Below are positions 1 through 8,628 of a stretch of 64,000 nt of DNA, in pieces; within the stretch, counting starts at the first letter, position 1; every line of letters starts with the position of its first letter. The notes under the pieces were generated by a model that saw only the letters and a list, made by a program, of their open reading frames with translations, was not told the origin of the DNA and searched no databases. The stretch comes from Cellulomonas xylanilytica (lineage in GTDB: Bacteria; Actinomycetota; Actinomycetes; Actinomycetales; Cellulomonadaceae): contig NZ_BJUB01000008.1 of assembly GCF_007989805.1 (NCBI RefSeq), positions 202,410 through 266,409 of the forward strand. The letters run 5' to 3'. The position numbers and the translations under genes were made by a program.

Positions 1-48
1 GCCCTGGTGTCGACCGGCGCGTGGCTGACCGCGCTGGCGCTGACCTGA
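1..48 (+). CDS. C-terminal end of an upstream gene (partial)
   Basis: The first 16 codons read in frame 1 to a TGA at 46-48 and give a hydrophobic tail ending in GAWLTALALT. This looks like the last membrane segment or C-terminal helix of a protein encoded on the same strand as pcrA. Too little is present to name it. The gene ends 58 bases before the pcrA start. Confidence 0.4.
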   Translation, partial: ALVSTGAWLTALALT

Positions 49-106
49 CCGGCACGCTCCACAGGGCGCCGTCGCTGTCAGTCGCGGCGCCTATCCTGGA
101 GGGGCC

Positions 107-2542
107 ATGACGTCGCTCTTCGAGAACCTCGCCCTGCCCCTCCCGGGCGCCTCCGCAGACCCCTCGGGTGAGGCGGCCGCTGCCCGCCGGCGCGACGAGG
201 CGGACCGGCTCCTGGTGGGGCTCAACCCGCAGCAGCGCGAGGCCGTCCTGCACCAGGGCAGCCCGCTGCTGATCGTCGCCGGTGCCGGCTCCGGCAAGAC
301 GCGGGTGCTCACCCACCGGATCGCGTACCTGCTGGCCACCGGCCGGGCGCGCGCGGGCGAGGTCATCGCCATCACGTTCACCAACAAGGCCGCGGCGGAG
401 ATGCGCGAGCGCGTCGAGAGCCTCGTCGGGCCCGCCGCCGGCCGCATGTGGGTGTCCACCTTCCACTCCGCGTGCGTGCGGATCCTGCGCCGGGAGGCGG
501 CCACCCTCGGCCTGCGCTCCAGCTTCTCCATCTACGACTCCGCCGACTCGCAGCGCCTGCTCACGCTCGTCGCGCGGGAGCTCGACCTCGACCCCAAGCG
601 GTACCCGGCCAAGGCGCTGCAGAACAAGATCTCGTCGCTCAAGGACGAGCTGGTGGACCCGGAGACGTTCGCGGCCACGTCCGGCGGCGGCGCTGCCAAC
701 GACTTCGACACCGCGCTGGCCCAGGTCTACACGCGCTACCAGGCCAGGCTGAAGCAGGCGCACGCGCTCGACTTCGACGACCTGATCATGACCACGGTCC
801 ACCTCCTGCGCGCGTTCCCCGCCGTCGCGGAGCACTACCGGCGGCGGTTCCGGCACGTGCTGGTCGACGAGTACCAGGACACCAACCACGCGCAGTACGC
901 ACTCGTGCGCGAGCTCGTCGGGTCCTCGCGCGGGATCGTCGACGACTCGACGGACATGGAGCTGCCGCGCGGCGAGCTCACGGTCGTCGGTGACGCCGAC
1001 CAGTCGATCTACGCGTTCCGCGGCGCGTCCATCCGCAACATCCTCGAGTTCGAGGTCGACTACCCGGACGCCCGGACCATCCTGCTGGAGCAGAACTACC
1101 GGTCGACGCAGACCATCCTCTCGGCCGCGAACGCCGTGATCAGCCGCAACCCGGGCCGCGAGGGCAAGCGCCTGTGGACCGACTCCGGCGCGGGCGCGCA
1201 GATCGTCGCGTACGTCGCGGACACCGAGCACGAGGAGGCCCGGTTCGTCGCCGAGGAGATCGACCGGCTCGGCGACTCCGACGGTGTCCGGCCCGGCGAC
1301 GTCGCCGTGTTCTACCGCGCCAACGCGCAGTCACGTGCGCTCGAGGAGGTGCTGATCCGCGTCGGGCTGCCGTACAAGGTGGTCGGCGGCACGCGCTTCT
1401 ACGAGCGCAAGGAGATCAAGGACGCGGTCGCCTACCTGCGCGCCCTCGACAACCCCGACGACGACGTCAGCGTGCGCCGCATCCTCAACGTGCCCAAGCG
1501 CGGGCTGGGGGACCGGTCGGAGGCGATGGTCGCGTCGTACGCCGAGCGCGAGCGCATCTCGTTCGGCGCGGCGCTCGACCGGCTCGACGAGGTCCCCGGC
1601 CTGGGCACGCGAGCGATCACCGGGCTGTCGGCGTTCGCGGCGATGATGAACGAGCTGCGCACGCTCGCCTCCACCGCCGGACCCGCCGAGGTCCTCGGTG
1701 CCGTGCTCGACCGCTCCGGCTACCTTGCCGAGCTGCGTGGCAGCGACGACCCGCAGGACGCGTCCCGGGTGGAGAACCTGGCCGAGCTGCACGCGGTGGC
1801 CTCCGAGTTCGAGCAGAGCGACCCCGAGGGCGTCCTCGCCGACTTCCTCGAGCGCGTCTCGCTGGTCGCGGACGCCGACCAGATCCCCGACGACGACGGC
1901 GGGGACGACGAGTCCCGGCCCGACCCCGGCGTCGTCACCCTGATGACCCTGCACACCGCGAAGGGACTCGAGTTCCCCGTCGTCTTCCTCACGGGTATGG
2001 AGGACGGCACCTTCCCGCACCTGCGGTCCCTGTCGGACTCGCAGCAGCTCGAAGAGGAGCGCCGCCTGGCCTACGTCGGCCTGACGCGAGCGCGCGAGCG
2101 GCTGTACATCTCGCGCGCCGCCGTCCGGACGGCCTGGGGCGTGCCCAACGAGTTCCCGCCCAGCCGGTTCCTCGACGACCTGCCGGACGACCTCATCGAC
2201 TGGCGCCGGCGGGAGTCCTCCACCTCGCAGCTGCGCGGTGGGTGGGGCTCCGGCTACGGCTCGGGCGGAGGTGGCTACCGGGCGTCCTCCGCACCACGGG
2301 CGGAGCGCGAGGCGCGTCCGGCGCTGCCGTCCACCGGCGCGACCTTCGGCTCCGCCAAGCCCCGGCCCGACTCCGCCATCCCGCAGCTGGCGGTGGGGGA
2401 CCGCGTCACGCACGACTCGTACGGTCTGGGCACCGTCGTCGCGCTCGAGGGTGCCGGCCCGAACGCGGTGGCCAAGGTCGACTTCGGCACCGACGGCGTC
2501 AAGCGGCTCCTGCTGCGGTTCTCGCCGGTCACCAAGCTCTGA
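107..2542 (+). CDS. pcrA: ATP-dependent DNA helicase PcrA/UvrD (UvrD1-like)
   Basis: Superfamily 1A 3'-5' DNA helicase of 811 residues, acting in nucleotide excision repair and replication-fork restart. Walker A GAGSGKT is at residues 59-65. Motif Ia (TFTNKAAAEM), motif II DEYQD at 254-258, motif III (GDADQSIYAFRGA), motif IV (QNYRS), motif V (TLHTAKGLEFPVVF) and motif VI (EERRLAYVGLTRA) are all present in order. A Gly/Ser-rich linker leads to a C-terminal Tudor-like domain (VGDRVTHDSYGLGTVV), the part that contacts RNA polymerase in PcrA/UvrD proteins. The ATG follows GGAGGGG and lies ten bases after a TATCCT -10 box (92-97), so the leader is very short. The same gene lies upstream of sucC in mycobacteria (uvrD1). 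Confidence 0.95.
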   Translation: MTSLFENLALPLPGASADPSGEAAAARRRDEADRLLVGLNPQQREAVLHQGSPLLIVAGAGSGKTRVLTHRIAYLLATGRARAGEVIAITFTNKAAAEMRERVESLVGPAAGRMWVSTFHSACVRILRREAATLGLRSSFSIYDSADSQRLLTLVARELDLDPKRYPAKALQNKISSLKDELVDPETFAATSGGGAANDFDTALAQVYTRYQARLKQAHALDFDDLIMTTVHLLRAFPAVAEHYRRRFRHVLVDEYQDTNHAQYALVRELVGSSRGIVDDSTDMELPRGELTVVGDADQSIYAFRGASIRNILEFEVDYPDARTILLEQNYRSTQTILSAANAVISRNPGREGKRLWTDSGAGAQIVAYVADTEHEEARFVAEEIDRLGDSDGVRPGDVAVFYRANAQSRALEEVLIRVGLPYKVVGGTRFYERKEIKDAVAYLRALDNPDDDVSVRRILNVPKRGLGDRSEAMVASYAERERISFGAALDRLDEVPGLGTRAITGLSAFAAMMNELRTLASTAGPAEVLGAVLDRSGYLAELRGSDDPQDASRVENLAELHAVASEFEQSDPEGVLADFLERVSLVADADQIPDDDGGDDESRPDPGVVTLMTLHTAKGLEFPVVFLTGMEDGTFPHLRSLSDSQQLEEERRLAYVGLTRARERLYISRAAVRTAWGVPNEFPPSRFLDDLPDDLIDWRRRESSTSQLRGGWGSGYGSGGGGYRASSAPRAEREARPALPSTGATFGSAKPRPDSAIPQLAVGDRVTHDSYGLGTVVALEGAGPNAVAKVDFGTDGVKRLLLRFSPVTKL

Positions 2543-2551
2543 GCCGGACGG

Positions 2552-3100
2552 TCAGCTCACCGGGACGTCGGCCCACACCGCGGTGACCGCCTCGCGGACC
2601 GCAGCCGGCGCCACGCCGACCGCCGCCAGCGCGCGGTAGGCGGTCGTGTCGTCCAGGCGCACCGCCGCGAGCAGCAGGTGCCCGCTGTCGATGCGGCGGT
2701 GCTTGCACCGGATGGCCTCCCGCAGCGACACCTCCAGCAGCTTCTTGGCGTCGGGTTCGAACGGCAGGTGCCCCTTCTTCGGTGTCGCCCTGGCCGCGGC
2801 GTCGAGCGCCCCGGGGCCGAAGGACGACTCCACCTGCGCACGGACGGCGTCCAGGTCGACCCCGATCCCCGCCAGCGCGTCGGCGTCGATCGCGTGGGCG
2901 GGCAGGGCCCGGACCGCGCCGAGCACGGTGTCGTGGCTGACGCCCAGCCGTGCGAGCGCCTGCGCCGCGACCGTGTCGGGTGTCCGGAGCGCGCCCAGCA
3001 GCACGTGCTGCGGCCCGATCCGGTCGTCGCCGAGCGTGCGCGCCTCGTCCTGCGCCTGGACGACGGCCTCGCGGGCGTCCTTCGCGAACTTCTCGAACAT
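2552..3100 (-). CDS. Stand-alone Clp N-terminal (R) domain protein
   Basis: Protein of 182 residues made of two Clp-N repeats, about residues 1-65 (MFEKFAKDAREAVVQAQDEA) and 105-165 (LREAIRCKHRRIDSGHLLLA). No AAA+ ATPase domain follows, so it is not ClpC or ClpB itself. In ClpC the N domain binds adaptors and substrates, so a free copy could act as a decoy or adaptor; this is inference. Its ATG overlaps the stop of the upstream HTH gene by one base (TGATG), so the two are translationally coupled and regulated together. It ends ten bases from the convergent pcrA end. Pairs of HTH protein and Clp-N protein are seen in other actinobacteria, but I know of no firm function. Confidence 0.85.
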   Translation of the reverse strand: MFEKFAKDAREAVVQAQDEARTLGDDRIGPQHVLLGALRTPDTVAAQALARLGVSHDTVLGAVRALPAHAIDADALAGIGVDLDAVRAQVESSFGPGALDAAARATPKKGHLPFEPDAKKLLEVSLREAIRCKHRRIDSGHLLLAAVRLDDTTAYRALAAVGVAPAAVREAVTAVWADVPVS

Positions 3101-3312
3101 CAGCCGAACCTCTTCCCGTACTTCTTGTGGACCGCCTGGCGGGAGACCCCGAGGGCGGCGGCGACCTGCTGCCAGGACCACCCGAGCCGGCGGGCGCGCT
3201 CGACGTGCAGCGCCTCCAGCCGGTCGGCCAGCGCCCGCAGCGAACGGACGGCCCGCAGGCCGTCGGCAGGCTCCGCAGCACTCGCGGCTGCGGTCATGAG
3301 CTCATCGGACAT
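3100..3312 (-). CDS. Small helix-turn-helix DNA-binding protein
   Basis: Protein of 70 residues. After a short Ala-rich start it has one helix, RSLRALADRLEALHVERAR, then a helix-turn-helix ending in WQQVAAALGVSRQAVHKKYG. This is the region-4-like or XRE-like HTH found in small actinobacterial regulators. I chose the ATG at 3312; a TTG nine bases upstream is possible but would lie inside the first operator repeat. It is the first gene of a two-gene operon with the Clp-N protein. Two identical-type inverted repeats just upstream (3317-3360) suggest that it binds its own promoter. Confidence 0.85.
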   Translation of the reverse strand: MSDELMTAAASAAEPADGLRAVRSLRALADRLEALHVERARRLGWSWQQVAAALGVSRQAVHKKYGKRFG

Positions 3313-3316
3313 GCCC

Positions 3317-3360
3317 GTCAACCTACATTGACACCCGACGACCCGTCAACCCACATTGAC
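3317..3360. promoter_or_regulatory. Double operator GTCAA-N6-TTGAC before the HTH/Clp-N operon
   Basis: Two 16-bp near-identical copies lie at 3317-3332 and 3345-3360. Read on the minus strand they are GTCAATGTAGGTTGAC and GTCAATGTGGGTTGAC. Each is an inverted repeat with 5-bp arms, and their centres are 28 bp apart, close to three helical turns minus a few bases, so bound dimers would lie on a similar face. The first copy begins four bases from the HTH gene start. Most likely the autoregulatory operator of the HTH protein. Confidence 0.7.
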
Positions 3361-3372
3361 GCTGTTGTGGGA

Positions 3373-3414
3373 CGTCCGCACTCCGGCGCGTTGGAACCCG
3401 CCGGAGTGCGGACG
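3373..3414. repeat. Dispersed palindromic repeat, copy 1
   Basis: A perfect inverted repeat with 16-bp arms (CGTCCGCACTCCGGCG and its complement) around a ten-base loop CGTTGGAACC. The same arm core and the GAACC loop recur at 3435-3478 and at 48974-49082. It can fold as a very stable hairpin in RNA or as a cruciform. It lies downstream of the udk-like gene, so it could serve as its terminator, although there is no T-run. Confidence 0.85.
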
Positions 3415-3434
3415 CAAGGGAGCCGCTGACGTTG

Positions 3435-3478
3435 ACGTCCGCACTCCGACGCGCTGGAACCCGCCGGAGTGCGGACGT
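3435..3478. repeat. Dispersed palindromic repeat, copy 2
   Basis: Second copy of the element, same orientation as copy 1, with one mismatch in the arms (ACTCCGACG against CGCCGGAGT) and loop ending in GGAACC. It is separated from copy 1 by only about 20 bases, so the two form a tandem doublet. Confidence 0.85.
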
Positions 3479-3497
3479 TCGTGGGAGGGGGCTGGTG

Positions 3498-3539
3498 CGT
3501 CCGCGGAATCGTGCGCCAGGACGACAGGAGGTGCGGACG
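3498..3539. repeat. Degenerate third copy of the palindromic repeat
   Basis: Only the outer arms CGTCCGC and GCGGACG survive, about the same distance apart as in the intact copies; the centre has diverged. It is next to the end of the udk-like gene. Possibly an older copy of the same element. Confidence 0.4.
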
Positions 3540-3566
3540 TCCGAGGTGCGTGGTGCGTCGGGGCGG

Positions 3567-4259
3567 TCAGGGGTGGGCGATCACCTGGGGGCGGACCAGG
3601 ACGCGGTTGTCGATGACGACCGTGGCGCGTGACGCGGGGCGGCACGCGGCGAGGTAACGGCGCTGACCCTCGACGTACCGCGCGTTCGCGGGGTGGGTCG
3701 GGTCGGCCGAGCAGCCGTCGCGGACGGCCATGCGGGCGAACGTCTCGGCGAAGTCCACGTCGAGATACACCGAGAAGTCCCACCACGCGGCCAGCTCGTC
3801 GCGGTGCAGGAAGATCCCGTCGACGACGAGCACGGTGCTGTCGGACCCGTGCTCGCGCGGCAGCTCGAGGGCCGCGTCGGTCGCGACGTCGCGGACGGCC
3901 CGGCGGAACCGGCGGGACCCGCCGGGCGCGAAGGGCTCGAGGACCTGGGTGCGCAGGGCGTCGTAGTCGTAGGAGTCGGCCCAGAAGCCCTCGGGGGAGT
4001 GCCGACCGAGGCGGTACCGCTCGTCGCGCGGGCGGTGGAACCCGTCGACGCCGATCCGCACGACGGTGCGGCCCTGGCGGAGCAGCTCGGCGGCGAGCTC
4101 GTCGGCGAACGTGGTCTTGCCCGCGCCGTCCATGCCGTCGATGCCGACGAGGACGGGGCGGCCCAGCGCGCGAGGGTCCGCGATGCGGCCGGCGACCTCG
4201 CGCAGGACGGCGAGGCGTGCGACCGACGCCGTGGGCGCTGTGTCCGAGGGGGCGCTCAT
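3567..4259 (-). CDS. Uridine kinase-like P-loop phosphotransferase
   Basis: Protein of 230 residues with a P-loop GIDGMDGAGKTTFADEL near residues 34-50, as in the uridine kinase/phosphoribulokinase family. A substrate loop (GVDGFHRPRDERYRLGRHSPEGFWADSYD, quoted in part: VDGFHRPRDE), the acidic strand VLVVDGIFLHRDEL and the lid region RMAVRDG complete the fold. The likely reaction is ATP-dependent phosphorylation of a nucleoside or similar small alcohol in the cytosol. The substrate cannot be fixed from sequence. I placed the start at ATG 4259; the reading frame stays open far upstream across sucC, but this is the antisense of a strongly conserved gene. It is transcribed divergently from sucC. 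Confidence 0.8.
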   Translation of the reverse strand: MSAPSDTAPTASVARLAVLREVAGRIADPRALGRPVLVGIDGMDGAGKTTFADELAAELLRQGRTVVRIGVDGFHRPRDERYRLGRHSPEGFWADSYDYDALRTQVLEPFAPGGSRRFRRAVRDVATDAALELPREHGSDSTVLVVDGIFLHRDELAAWWDFSVYLDVDFAETFARMAVRDGCSADPTHPANARYVEGQRRYLAACRPASRATVVIDNRVLVRPQVIAHP

Positions 4260-4405
4260 CGCTGACCGTCGACGACGGTGTGACGACGTGCACCGACCGA
4301 CGCAGCCACGACCGTCACCGGATCCATGCGGGGAACGTAGCGGATCGGGACGATTCGGGGGAGGGGTTGCGAAGAATGTGTGATTCCGAGGGTTGCGCAC
4401 GCCAC

Positions 4406-4425
4406 ATCTCTCGATGTGAAGAGAT
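4406..4425. promoter_or_regulatory. Palindromic operator at the sucC promoter
   Basis: Twenty-base palindrome ATCTCTCGATGTGAAGAGAT with perfect 6-bp outer arms. The stretch ATCTCTCGAYGT is repeated in a palindrome of the same length at the icd promoter (14193-14212). It covers the expected -35 position of the sucC promoter, whose -10 box TACCAT is at 4440-4445, so binding there would most likely repress. Confidence 0.65.
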
Positions 4426-4439
4426 CTCCCCCTGCCCGC

Positions 4440-4445
4440 TACCAT
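4440..4445 (+). promoter_or_regulatory. sucC -10 box
   Basis: TACCAT, fitting the actinobacterial TAnnnT consensus. It would start a transcript near 4452 with a leader of about 57 bases before the GTG of sucC. Confidence 0.5.
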
Positions 4446-4508
4446 CGACCGGGGCGTTTCGGCCGCACAGAGGCCGTCGAATGCCGGTGATGAGAGGACC
4501 CAGACCAG

Positions 4509-5690
4509 GTGGACCTGTTCGAGTACCAGGCACGTGACATCTTCGAGAAGCACGGCGTGCCCGTCCTGGGCGGGGTCGTCGCGACGACTCCCGAGGAGGC
4601 CCGCGCCGGCGCGGAGCAGCTCCTCGGTGGCCAGGACGGCGTGGTCGTCGTCAAGGCGCAGGTCAAGGTCGGTGGCCGCGGCAAGGCGGGCGGCGTCAAG
4701 CTGGCCCGGTCCGCGGACGACGCGGCCGAGAAGGCGGCCGAGATCCTCGGCATGGACATCAAGGGCCACACGGTCCACCGCGTGATGATCGCCGCGGGCG
4801 CGAAGATCGCGACCGAGTTCTACTTCTCCCTGCTGCTGGACCGCGCCGAGCGCCGCTACCTGGCGATGTGCTCGGTCGAGGGCGGCATGGACATCGAGCA
4901 GCTCGCGGTCGAGCGCCCCGACGCGCTCGCCAAGGTCGCGGTGGACCCGCGTACGGGGATCGACCAGGCGAAGGCCGACGAGATCGTCGCGGCTGCCGGG
5001 TTCGACCCGCAGATCGCCCCGAAGGTCGCCGCCGTCCTGCAGACGCTGTGGACGGTGTACCGCAGCGAGGACGCCACCCTCGTCGAGGTGAACCCGCTGG
5101 TCCTCACGGAGGACGGCGAGATCGTCGCGCTCGACGGCAAGGTGACGCTCGACGCGAACGCGGACTTCCGGCACCCTGAGCACGCCGAGCTCGAGGACGC
5201 CGCCGCGGCGGACCCGCTCGAGGCCAAGGCCAAGGAGGCGGGCCTCAACTACGTCAAGCTCGACGGCGAGGTCGGCATCATCGGCAACGGCGCGGGGCTC
5301 GTGATGAGCACGCTGGACGTCGTCGCGTACGCCGGTGAGGCGCACGGCGGCGTGAAGCCGGCCAACTTCCTGGACATCGGCGGCGGCGCCAGCGCCGAGG
5401 TCATGGCCGCCGGCTTGCACATCATCCTGACGGACCCGCAGGTCAAGTCCGTCTTCGTCAACGTCTTCGGCGGCATCACGGCGTGCGACGCCGTGGCCAA
5501 CGGCATCGTCGCGGCGCTCGAGATCCTCGGCGACGAGGAGAACAAGCCGCTGGTCGTGCGCCTGGACGGCAACAACGTGCTCGAGGGTCGTCGGATCCTC
5601 GCCGAGGCCGGCCACCCGCTCGTCACGATCGCGGACACGATGGACGGCGGCGCCGACAAGGCGGCCGAGCTCGCCCACACCGCGGCCTGA
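4509..5690 (+). CDS. sucC: Succinyl-CoA ligase (ADP-forming), beta subunit
   Basis: Protein of 393 residues, usual length for SucC. It begins [19 protein letters not shown] and has the ATP-grasp domain ([20 protein letters not shown]) and the C-terminal ligase domain with NFLDIGGGA and [11 protein letters not shown]. It joins succinyl-CoA hydrolysis to ADP phosphorylation in the TCA cycle as a complex with SucD, which follows after 37 bases. The start is GTG 4509, in agreement with the conserved N terminus. A 20-bp palindrome upstream matches one at icd and suggests shared control. Confidence 0.97.
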   Translation: MDLFEYQARDIFEKHGVPVLGGVVATTPEEARAGAEQLLGGQDGVVVVKAQVKVGGRGKAGGVKLARSADDAAEKAAEILGMDIKGHTVHRVMIAAGAKIATEFYFSLLLDRAERRYLAMCSVEGGMDIEQLAVERPDALAKVAVDPRTGIDQAKADEIVAAAGFDPQIAPKVAAVLQTLWTVYRSEDATLVEVNPLVLTEDGEIVALDGKVTLDANADFRHPEHAELEDAAAADPLEAKAKEAGLNYVKLDGEVGIIGNGAGLVMSTLDVVAYAGEAHGGVKPANFLDIGGGASAEVMAAGLHIILTDPQVKSVFVNVFGGITACDAVANGIVAALEILGDEENKPLVVRLDGNNVLEGRRILAEAGHPLVTIADTMDGGADKAAELAHTAA

Positions 5691-5727
5691 ACCCCCTGAC
5701 CTGACGCAGAGAGAAGCAGACACTCAC

Positions 5728-6603
5728 ATGGCGATCTTCCTGACCGAGGCATCCAAGGTCATCGTCCAGGGCATGACGGGTTCCGAGGGCCAGAAGCACA
5801 CGACCCGCATGCTCGCGTCCGGCACGTCCGTCGTCGGCGGGGTGAACCCCCGCAAGGCCGGGACGTCCGTGTCGTTCGGTGACACCGACGTGCCCGTGTT
5901 CGGGTCCGTCGCCGAGGCGATGGACGCCACGGGCGCCGACGTGTCCGTCGTCTTCGTGCCGCCGGCCCACACCAAGGCCGCTGTCGTCGAGGCGATCGAG
6001 GCCGGCATCCCGCTCGTCGTCATCATCACCGAGGGCGTCCCGGTGGCCGACACCGCCGAGTTCTTCGCGCTCGCGCTGGAGAAGAACGTGCGGCTCATCG
6101 GCCCCAACTGCCCGGGTCTGATCAGCCCCGGGAAGTCCAACGTGGGCATCATCCCCGCGGACATCACGGGCCCCGGCCGCGTCGGCCTGGTCTCCAAGTC
6201 CGGCACGCTGACCTACCAGATGATGTACGAGCTGCGGGACTTCGGGTTCTCCACGGCCATCGGCATCGGCGGCGACCCGATCATCGGCACCACGCACATC
6301 GACGCCCTCGCGGCGTTCGAGGCGGACCCCGAGACCGAGGTCATCGTGATGATCGGTGAGATCGGTGGCGATGCCGAGGAGCGTGCCGCGGCGTACATCG
6401 CCGAGCACGTCACCAAGCCCGTCGTCGGCTACGTCGCCGGCTTCACCGCGCCCGAGGGCAAGACCATGGGCCACGCGGGCGCCATCGTCTCCGGCTCGTC
6501 GGGCACCGCGCAGGCCAAGAAGGAAGCGCTCGAGGCTGCGGGCGTCAAGGTCGGCAAGACGCCGTCCGAGACGGCCGAGCTCGCGCGCCAGCTGCTGAGC
6601 TAG
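5728..6603 (+). CDS. sucD: Succinyl-CoA ligase, alpha subunit
   Basis: Protein of 291 residues with the CoA-binding Rossmann domain ([15 protein letters not shown]), the [11 protein letters not shown] loop and the active-site histidine, phosphorylated during catalysis, in [14 protein letters not shown] (His249). Forms the SucCD complex with the product of the preceding gene. GAGAGAAG precedes the ATG. A strong hairpin at 6626-6662 ends the operon. Confidence 0.97.
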   Translation: MAIFLTEASKVIVQGMTGSEGQKHTTRMLASGTSVVGGVNPRKAGTSVSFGDTDVPVFGSVAEAMDATGADVSVVFVPPAHTKAAVVEAIEAGIPLVVIITEGVPVADTAEFFALALEKNVRLIGPNCPGLISPGKSNVGIIPADITGPGRVGLVSKSGTLTYQMMYELRDFGFSTAIGIGGDPIIGTTHIDALAAFEADPETEVIVMIGEIGGDAEERAAAYIAEHVTKPVVGYVAGFTAPEGKTMGHAGAIVSGSSGTAQAKKEALEAAGVKVGKTPSETAELARQLLS

Positions 6604-6625
6604 TACCGGCTGACGCCGCCCGTCC

Positions 6626-6662
6626 CGTCGACCCCGGTGAGCCCCGCTCACCGGGGTCGACG
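6626..6662 (+). terminator. Terminator of sucCD
   Basis: Perfect inverted repeat with 17-bp arms (CGTCGACCCCGGTGAGC) around a three-base loop CCC, 23 bases after the sucD stop. No long T-run, which is usual for high-GC actinobacteria. Confidence 0.85.
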
Positions 6663-6733
6663 TGTCTGACCAGACAGCCGACGCGCCGCACCGGATTCAC
6701 CGCTCGCGGCGGCGCGGCAGCGACCATGGCACG

Positions 6734-8017
6734 GTGAGCGCCACCGGCCCCCGCACGGGGGGCACCCCCGTCGTCGACCGTCGCCGTCGCCGCACCCTGT
6801 CCGACGAGCCGACGCCCACGTTCTTCACGAGCGCGCTCGACGGCGCCCCGCGGTGGGTCGCGGGCATCCTGTCCGCTCTCCAGGCCGCGCTGCTGTCGTT
6901 CCTCGTCCTGACGCTGCCGGCCGTCGCGGCCTACGTCGCGACGTCGGCGGACCCGTCCAACAGCGGGGTCGGCTGGTTCCGCTCGGTCGGCGTGGGCTCG
7001 TCGCTCTGGCTGCTGGGGCACGGGGTCCCGGCGCACGTCGGTCCGGTCGTGGTGAGCCTGGTGCCGCTCGGGGTGACGCTGCTCGCGCTGTTCGTCTGCT
7101 ACGCGTCCGCACGCCGGTCGGGTCTGGCGACGTGGTCGGCGTACGCGGCCGGCGTCGGCACGTACACCCTGGTCACGATCCTGCTCGCGCTGGTCACCGG
7201 GGCTGCCGGGGCCGACCTGGTGCGCGCGTTCGCGGGCGGTGCGGTGGTCTCCGCCCTCGGTCTCGGCGCCGGCCTGCTCGCGCGACCGGAGGCGCCTGCG
7301 CTCCGAGCGCTCACCCGGCCGCTCTGGTCGCGCTGTCCCGCACCGGTGCGCGCGGGCGCGACGGGCGCGGTGCTCGCCTCGGCGCTCCTCGTGCTCCTCG
7401 CCGCGCTCGTGACCGCACTCTGGATCGTGGCGGGCCGGGCCACCATCTCGGACGTCGTGGGCGGTCTCGGCCTCGATCTGGTCGGGGGCGTGGTGCTGGC
7501 CGTCGCCGAGCTGGCCTACCTGCCCAACCTGGTGGTCTGGGCGCTCGCGTGGCTGACGGGCGCCGGCTTCGCGGTCGGGGAGGGGACGCACTTCGCTCCC
7601 GACGACGTGGTCGGGGGTGCGCTGCCCGCGGTGCCGATGCTCGGCGCGCTGCCGTCGGCCGACGTCGTGGGACCCGCGACGAGCCTGGTGCCGCTCGTCC
7701 TCGTCGTCGTCGGCACCCTCGTCGGGCTCGACGTCCACCGGAGGCTGGTACCGCGGCACTGGTGGGACTCGGCGCTCGCCTGCGTGGCCGCCGCGCTGGG
7801 CACCGCGGTCGCCGTCACGCTGCTCGTCACGCTGGCGAGCGGCGGGATCGGCCCGGACCGGCTGGCCGACATCGGCGCTCAGGGCGGGGTCGTCGGGCTG
7901 CTCGCCGGCGCCGGGGTGCTGGTCGGGTCACTCCTGGTGGCGCTGCCCGGGGACGCGCTGCTGCGCGCCGAGCTGGGCCGCGGCCTGCGGGCGATGGTGC
8001 GGCGCGGCGCCTCCTGA
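6734..8017 (+). CDS. perM: DUF6350 membrane protein, PerM-like
   Basis: Integral membrane protein of 427 residues from GTG 6734; an in-frame start at 6662 overlaps the sucD terminator and is unlikely. A basic N terminus (VDRRRRRTL) is followed by about nine or ten hydrophobic segments, among them VAGILSALQAALLSFLVLTL, LVTILLALVTGAAGADLV and LVPLVLVVVGTLVGLDV. The position between sucD and purN is that of Rv0955/PerM in M. tuberculosis, a protein linked to cell division under acid or low-magnesium stress. The assignment rests on context plus length and topology. Orthology to PerM is inferred. Confidence 0.75.
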   Translation: MSATGPRTGGTPVVDRRRRRTLSDEPTPTFFTSALDGAPRWVAGILSALQAALLSFLVLTLPAVAAYVATSADPSNSGVGWFRSVGVGSSLWLLGHGVPAHVGPVVVSLVPLGVTLLALFVCYASARRSGLATWSAYAAGVGTYTLVTILLALVTGAAGADLVRAFAGGAVVSALGLGAGLLARPEAPALRALTRPLWSRCPAPVRAGATGAVLASALLVLLAALVTALWIVAGRATISDVVGGLGLDLVGGVVLAVAELAYLPNLVVWALAWLTGAGFAVGEGTHFAPDDVVGGALPAVPMLGALPSADVVGPATSLVPLVLVVVGTLVGLDVHRRLVPRHWWDSALACVAAALGTAVAVTLLVTLASGGIGPDRLADIGAQGGVVGLLAGAGVLVGSLLVALPGDALLRAELGRGLRAMVRRGAS

Positions 8018-8023
8018 CGCGCC

Positions 8024-8551
8024 TCAGGACCCCGTGCTGCGGTCCTCCACGGAGGTGCGCAGGTCGTCCAGGTCCTTCTCGAACTGCGTCTCGCACGCGC
8101 TGCGCGCCCCGAGGGTCAGCGCACCCTCGAGGCACTCCTGCTTGTCCTGCTGGGCCGGCCACAGGGCCAGCTGGACGCTGAGGAGCAGGGTCCAGGCCAG
8201 CGAGATGACCAGCCCGACGGCGAGCAGCGGGCCGAGCCCACGGGCCCGGGCACGGACGGCGACAACGAGCGCGCGGACGCCGACGACGATCGCCGCCAGC
8301 GCGAACGGGAGCGCCGCGGCCTGCCAGGGCAGCCGGAGGGTGGCGACGAGCACCGACGCGAGCACGAGCACCGCGAAGAGACGCGTGAGGCTCGTGGCGC
8401 GCGCCGTCCCCTCGGGATCGGCCGGCGGGCGCTCGGGGGCGACCGAGGCCGGGCGCGGCGCGCCGGCGGGCGGCCAGGCCGGGGCCTCCTGAGCGGGCGC
8501 GTCGTCCGGGGTGCCGGGACGGTTCTCCGGGGGCGCGTACGGGTTGCTCAC
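8024..8551 (-). CDS. Small membrane protein, function unknown
   Basis: Protein of 175 residues: a Pro/Ala-rich cytoplasmic start (SNPYAPPENRPG), then three hydrophobic segments around residues 60-130 (LFAVLVLASVLVATL, AALPFALAAIVVGVRAL, GLVISLAWTLLLSVQLAL) and a polar tail with two cysteines. GTG 8551 is preferred over ATG 8569 because a GAGAAT box lies seven bases before it, the usual spacing of a leaderless start. It is convergent with perM, six bases apart, and divergent from purN. No function recognised. Confidence 0.7.
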   Translation of the reverse strand: MSNPYAPPENRPGTPDDAPAQEAPAWPPAGAPRPASVAPERPPADPEGTARATSLTRLFAVLVLASVLVATLRLPWQAAALPFALAAIVVGVRALVVAVRARARGLGPLLAVGLVISLAWTLLLSVQLALWPAQQDKQECLEGALTLGARSACETQFEKDLDDLRTSVEDRSTGS

Positions 8552-8628
8552 CTGAGCATTCTCGCCCATCGGCGGCCGACGTCGGACGCGCCGTCCGCCC
8601 CGTCCCGATCCGCCGATAAGGTCGGCGC

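Noticed and set aside
3373..3478. CRISPR or attachment site
   Set aside because: Only two units with near-identical sequence throughout, strong dyad symmetry, no integrase and no tRNA nearby.
4260..5723. Upstream extension of the uridine kinase-like frame across sucC
   Set aside because: Antisense to sucC; the kinase fold begins after ATG 4259, and the extension has no domain.
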